Part shown: positions 60,108-64,000 of the stretch, one piece after another | How positions within the stretch are numbered: the stretch's first letter is position 1 | Layout: every line of letters begins with the position of its first letter | Assembly (NCBI RefSeq): GCF_964199755.1 | Contig: NC_133911.1 | Location: 5,235,001-5,299,000, forward strand | Direction of reading: 5' to 3' | Source: Larus michahellis | Taxonomy: Eukaryota; Chordata; Aves; Charadriiformes; Laridae | Length of the DNA: 64,000 nt | Translations under genes and position numbers: made by a program | Notes under the pieces: model-generated | The model's database searches: none | Seen by the model: only the letters and a program-made list of their open reading frames with translations | Told to the model about the DNA's origin: nothing

Positions 60108-62039
60108 AATGGATAAGTTTTCACCTCAGTGTGATTCTATTTCTTGGGGAGCTGAATATTTTTGGGGAAAGGGAGATGGTATTTGTGCCTCTGTGTGTGT
60201 CTAATCAAATTAACTTTGATCTCCTCACTCTTTTAAAGCTGACAAGAACTAAGAGAAAGCACAAAGCTTTGTGAGCTTCCCCAAAGCCAGGAGAAGCTCT
60301 TGACTGTGATTTGGAAATGGAAATGGATGGGGAAGTACATTGTTATGTTTTGAAGGCTTTCCATCAGTTAAAAGGGAAGTAATCTCCCGCCATTAACTGA
60401 TGTTCTGAACTTCTCCCTAGATGGAGCTGTGCCCCATAGGGACCTTGCTGTCTTGAACTCCTGTAGGATAGGGACCACCAGTTACATACCTGTTTCCAGA
60501 GAACCCTGACCTCAGCTGATGACTGTAGGGTGGCCTGGTAACACCAGGACTATTTCATTTTGTCTGGATTTTCAGTACTTGGGAAGGCGGGGAGGAGGGG
60601 TGTGAAGGAGGTACTGAATGCTGGTACCTTGGTTGTGATCCAGTCATCTTCCAAACGTGCGTGTGTCAGCAAGAAAGCCAAGAGGATTATTTAGATGGAC
60701 AAGACAGGGCACATGTAAGGGATGTTCAGTGAAGCCCCAGAATTTGTCCCGATATGTGCATAGTCACAGAGTGTCAGAGTGGTCCAGTTACATGCATGCC
60801 TTGCGATTGTGTTCATTTGGCACTTAAGGGATTTTTTTCCTCTATGAGATGAGGGCTGAGAGTCTTTCCAAGATTTTGCTTTTATGTGTTATTTTATGGT
60901 CTTTAATTTATGTTTTTATTTTGTAATGTAAATTAAGAGACGGGTGGCATAAGGTTTTAGACATAGGTTTTCTGAGCGCAGGCTTCAACAGGTTTTCCTC
61001 CATTCATACATTTATGACCCATGTTTTACTTTGTTAAAATGTGCTGCTAATTTGTTTTAAGACCTGTCAATGTATTCTGTCTTCTCGTTAAAAACCTGGA
61101 GAAGTTCTGTATATTGCTGTGCCAGAAGGGATTCACTTCTCAGACATTCTTCCTTTCTCCCTCTCTTCTTTCAGTGGTAGAGACCTGTTTGGTTCTGCAA
61201 TCTGTTTTTATTTTCAACAATGGTGTTCTGTTTACTTTCTTTTCCATTACACAGAGCTAGCAGAAAAAACTCATCATACAGGTGAGTCTTCCTGTGCTCC
61301 CTCAAAGAGCTTCCTTCTTGTGCCATTGGCAGATTTGTTATAACCAGCAGGGATGTTTCATTCTTAATAATTTAAATATTTCCATCTAGCCCAGTGAAGG
61401 TTTGCTGTTAAAAGACCTGTACGGTATTTTTAAAATACAAGACATGACAGCATTGTTAGACCCACCACTATTCAGCTACTGTTGATTGTTTCTGTAAACT
61501 GAGAACAACAGCCTGATAGTCATCAATGTTTTCCTTCTGTTTCTTAGCTCTGTACAACTTTTGGAAAAAAGGAACTGATTCCTTCCAGACTAGTTGAGTC
61601 ATGATTTTTTTTTTAATTAAGGGATGTTGGTGGGGTTTTTTTTTGTTTTTTAAAAAATAATAGTGATCAAAGAAACACTTTCCAAAGGAGAACATGTGTT
61701 TTAATTAAATTACTGGCATCATCCCATTGATAATTCTGTATTTTGAAGCCTTTGGTGAATTGTGGTGCTTGCTTGAATGTGACACTGATAAAGTCGAGGC
61801 TGCTGCAGCAGAGAGCTCTGCTCCTCTGCCGTCCCTGCTCAGTACCTGCAGGCATCCGCTGAGCTGCCGCTTCCCCTGCAGCCACGGTGCTGGGATGCCA
61901 GCCGGGTGCTGGGGAACCAGCCGAGACAGGGATGATGCTGCGCGGCGCGTAAGTGCCGGATGTGTTTGCATCTGTAAATGTGCAGCTGAGCACCTAATCT
62001 CACTGAGACGGTAAGATTCAATGTATTCGACTAGTTTTA

Positions 62040-62312
62040 CTGCAGATAGCCTACCGTGCAGCGCGGAACTTTCGCCGGGGGTGTCCCCGCCGCGGCCCTT
62101 CAGCCCTCGCCCCCAGCTCCCTGCGGTCCAAGGGCCCTCAACAGCCACCCCCCCCGCCCCCGGCGCCGCCTTTGACCCCCGGTATTTGGGTTTGCCAACC
62201 CAAAGCGACGTCCTGACCCACCCGCGACCCCAAACAGCCCCAAAACGGGGGGGGGGGGAGGCGGGGAGAGGGTTTAGAGGGGCAGCGGAGGGGCCGGGAG
62301 CGCGGCGGGGCC
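62040..62312 (+). promoter_or_regulatory. CpG-rich 5' region of the forkhead gene
   Basis: GC-rich, CpG-rich sequence leads into the forkhead ATG. It contains a run of 12 G at 62247-62258 followed by GGCGGGG, a likely G-quadruplex former. The transcription start cannot be placed from sequence. Confidence 0.55.
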
Positions 62313-62975
62313 ATGGGGGACGCGGAGCCCGAGGAGCCGCAGGCGGCGGCGGCGGCGAGCAGCCCGGGCGCCACGGGGCCGCTGCAGAAACCGCCGTACT
62401 CCTACGTGGCGCTGATCGCCATGGCCATCCGGGCCAGTCCCGAGCAGCGGCTGCCCCTCAGCGGCATCTACGCCTACATCGCCGGCCACTTCCCCTACTA
62501 CCGCGGCGGCCCCAAGGGCTGGCAGAACAGCGTCCGCCACAACCTCAGCCTCAACCCCTGCTTCCGCCGCCTGCCCCGCCGCCCCGGCCCCGCCGCCCCC
62601 CGCCGCGGCGGCGACTGGGCGCTGGACCCCGCTTTCCAGGACATGTTCCCGGGGGGCGACTATCGCCGACGCCGCCGACCGCGCCGACAGGTTCCCCCCT
62701 CCCCGCCGCTGCCGCCGCCGCCCGCCGCCCCCGCGCCGTGGCCGCTGCCGCTGCCCCCGCCGCCGCTCCCCGGCGCTGCCCCGCACGCTGCCTGGCAGCT
62801 GCCGCTGTCCCGGGGATGCCGCTGCCCCGAGCTGACCGGTTGGGGCCCGCACGCCTTCCTGGGGCCGCCCGCCTGGCCGCTTTCCGGCGGGGCGAGGGTA
62901 GCCGTGTGCCCGGGCGAGCGGGATGCGGGGGCGACCTGCGAGTGGGGGGCGAAGCCGCCCCCGTCCTTTAAATGA
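62313..62975 (+). CDS. Divergent single-exon forkhead (FOX) transcription factor
   Basis: This intact 220-aa frame starts at ATG in a strong context (GGGGCCATGG) inside a CpG island. The forkhead domain spans about residues 26-122. [14 protein letters not shown] (26-39) is helix 1, GIYAYI follows at 51-56, [12 protein letters not shown] (70-81) is the DNA-recognition helix, and an RRRRRPRR basic stretch lies at 118-125. Wing 1 is unusual: the common GKGxYW is replaced by RRGGDW, with about two extra residues. A short acidic and alanine-rich N-terminus precedes the domain, and a Pro/Ala-rich C-terminus ending SFK follows it. It should be a nuclear sequence-specific transcription factor. Compared from memory, FOXL1, FOXS1 and FOXE classes share features with it, but none fits well, so no symbol is given. 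The lack of introns fits those classes. Confidence 0.85.
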   Translation: MGDAEPEEPQAAAAASSPGATGPLQKPPYSYVALIAMAIRASPEQRLPLSGIYAYIAGHFPYYRGGPKGWQNSVRHNLSLNPCFRRLPRRPGPAAPRRGGDWALDPAFQDMFPGGDYRRRRRPRRQVPPSPPLPPPPAAPAPWPLPLPPPPLPGAAPHAAWQLPLSRGCRCPELTGWGPHAFLGPPAWPLSGGARVAVCPGERDAGATCEWGAKPPPSFK

Positions 62976-63487
62976 GGCCCCCCAGGGGAGATGCGCTGCC
63001 TTGGGACGGGCGCTCCCCTGCCTGGCAGAGCTTGAGGCGTTGCGGGTTTCGGGGGGCTTCTGCGTCTCGACTGAATTCCTGAGACTGTGACTTAAAAACG
63101 CTCAGGCTAAAGGAAGATCGGTCTGAAAAGTTCCCGTTGCAATGACTGAGATGTGCCACCTTGTTTCGCTCCTCTGTGCTGTGAGGAAGTGTGAATTGTG
63201 CTCCTGCACCGCTTCATCTGTCTGGATTTGGGGATGAGGGGGTTGCGATTCTGTTGTTTGAACCTTCAGGCTGCAGAACTTGAGCGGGCTCATCAGTATC
63301 TTGTGCCTTCTCCGATCTGAAAGTACGTGAAGAGTCACGTAGATGCTCGTCCTTGCAAAAGTGTAGCTTGGTCCATGCAGGGAAATTACTTTTTCAAGTG
63401 TCCTTAAACTCATTTTGGACCTTTTCTTTCAAGGTTTGTGAAAAAGCAATATATGGGGGGTTTGGGTTTGGGGGAAAAAAAAAACCA

Positions 63488-63504
63488 AACAACAACAACA
63501 ACAA
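63488..63504 (+). repeat. (AAC)n microsatellite
   Basis: Five or so AAC units follow an A-rich stretch in the probable 3'UTR of the forkhead gene. Confidence 0.8.
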
Positions 63505-63863
63505 AATGCACCCCAGAGATCTTTGGAGTACTACTGGGTATCTAGTGGATTTGTACTTAAAGTGAATCTATGTGGAATTTTTCATACAGTAAAGGGTTGT
63601 TTTATATTGTTGCTTGTTATATATATTTACGTATGTTCATTGTTAACACGTTTCTTAAAAATGATGCTGTAATTACTATGTAAGGGATTTTTCCCCTTCT
63701 AATTTTAGAGGGAGTAGTTTCTGTGCTTTTCCCTTAGAATAAGGGTTCAGAGACAAAATACGCTTCTAATTAGAGCTGTGTTTTAAGTTTATGGGAGAGA
63801 AGAGTTCAGATGCTCTTAGGTGAAGAGCAGCACTTGTTGTATGTTACGTTTTATGACTTGTTT

Positions 63864-63869
63864 AATAAA
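63864..63869 (+). terminator. Candidate poly(A) signal of the forkhead gene (AATAAA)
   Basis: A canonical AATAAA lies 889 bases after the forkhead stop, followed by GTTGTGG-type sequence. It supports the view that the forkhead frame is part of a real transcript. Confidence 0.55.
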
Positions 63870-64000
63870 TAGTACTTCGTAAAAGTTGTGGCTCCAGAAA
63901 GTACTTAAACTATTTTGATGCTTTTTTGGTGATCCTTGAAAGAAGGTCCAACTTAAATCCAGCTTTATAGTTATTATACTTTGTTATACTTACGAAGTGA

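Larger units (their letters stand above)
55934..62039. other. TMEM201 3'UTR and intergenic region before the forkhead gene
   Basis: It holds candidate poly(A) signals at 56756, 59140 and 60102 and the TG microsatellite. No coding exon is recognised. Regulatory elements of the forkhead gene may lie here. Confidence 0.65.
62976..64000 (+). other. Probable 3'UTR of the forkhead gene
   Basis: AT-rich sequence follows the GC-rich coding region abruptly. It has the AAC repeat and a canonical AATAAA at 63864. The window ends about 130 bases after that signal. Confidence 0.55.

Noticed and set aside
62274-62852. 192-aa minus-strand frame opposite the forkhead gene
   Set aside because: Antisense shadow of GC-rich coding sequence with no recognisable domain.
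62021-62971. 316-aa open frame on the + strand over the forkhead gene
   Set aside because: It is another frame of the same GC-rich DNA. It gives only Pro/Arg/Ala low-complexity sequence, whereas the 62313 frame encodes a clear forkhead domain.

Overview
The window is vertebrate nuclear DNA, almost certainly from a bird and probably a neoavian one. It has GT-AG split genes with CpG-island promoters, the 3' end of a CR1 LINE with the usual short terminal repeat, and a partial LTR of a type I associate from memory with non-galliform birds. Gene order matches the mammalian 1p36 / chicken chromosome 21 neighbourhood, in which SLC25A33 is followed by TMEM201. Three protein-coding genes are supported, all on the + strand.

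Layout: 1-7297 is intergenic with no recognisable gene. A partial LTR lies at about 7298-7799, directly against a CpG-island promoter (about 7800-8240). SLC25A33 runs from 7969 to 26659 in seven coding exons (320 aa) and is a mitochondrial pyrimidine nucleotide carrier. A sense CR1 fragment sits in its first intron. About 5 kb of 3'UTR and intergenic sequence leads to a second CpG island (about 31290-31760). TMEM201 (SAMP1/NET5) runs from 31604 to 55933 in eleven coding exons (667 aa) and is an inner nuclear membrane protein with an Ima1-type CxxC domain. Reading through the exon 6 donor gives a short form of 403 aa. The 10.2-kb intron 6 holds long polypyrimidine tracts and a large imperfect palindrome, and intron 9 holds a near-perfect hairpin. 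About 6.4 kb further on, a third CpG island contains a single-exon, very GC-rich forkhead gene (62313-62975, 220 aa) that I cannot assign to a FOX class, with a canonical AATAAA at 63864.

The genes are not an operon or pathway. They act in mitochondrial nucleotide import, nuclear envelope organisation and transcription, and are linked here by old synteny. In mammals, as I recall, PIK3CD follows TMEM201, so the forkhead gene between TMEM201 and the window end is the most unusual item. The other points of interest are regulatory: the LTR against the SLC25A33 promoter, a CRE and E-box in that promoter, an antioxidant-response-like element in the TMEM201 promoter, and the intronic hairpins. I saw no CRISPR array, prokaryotic system, tRNA or rRNA.
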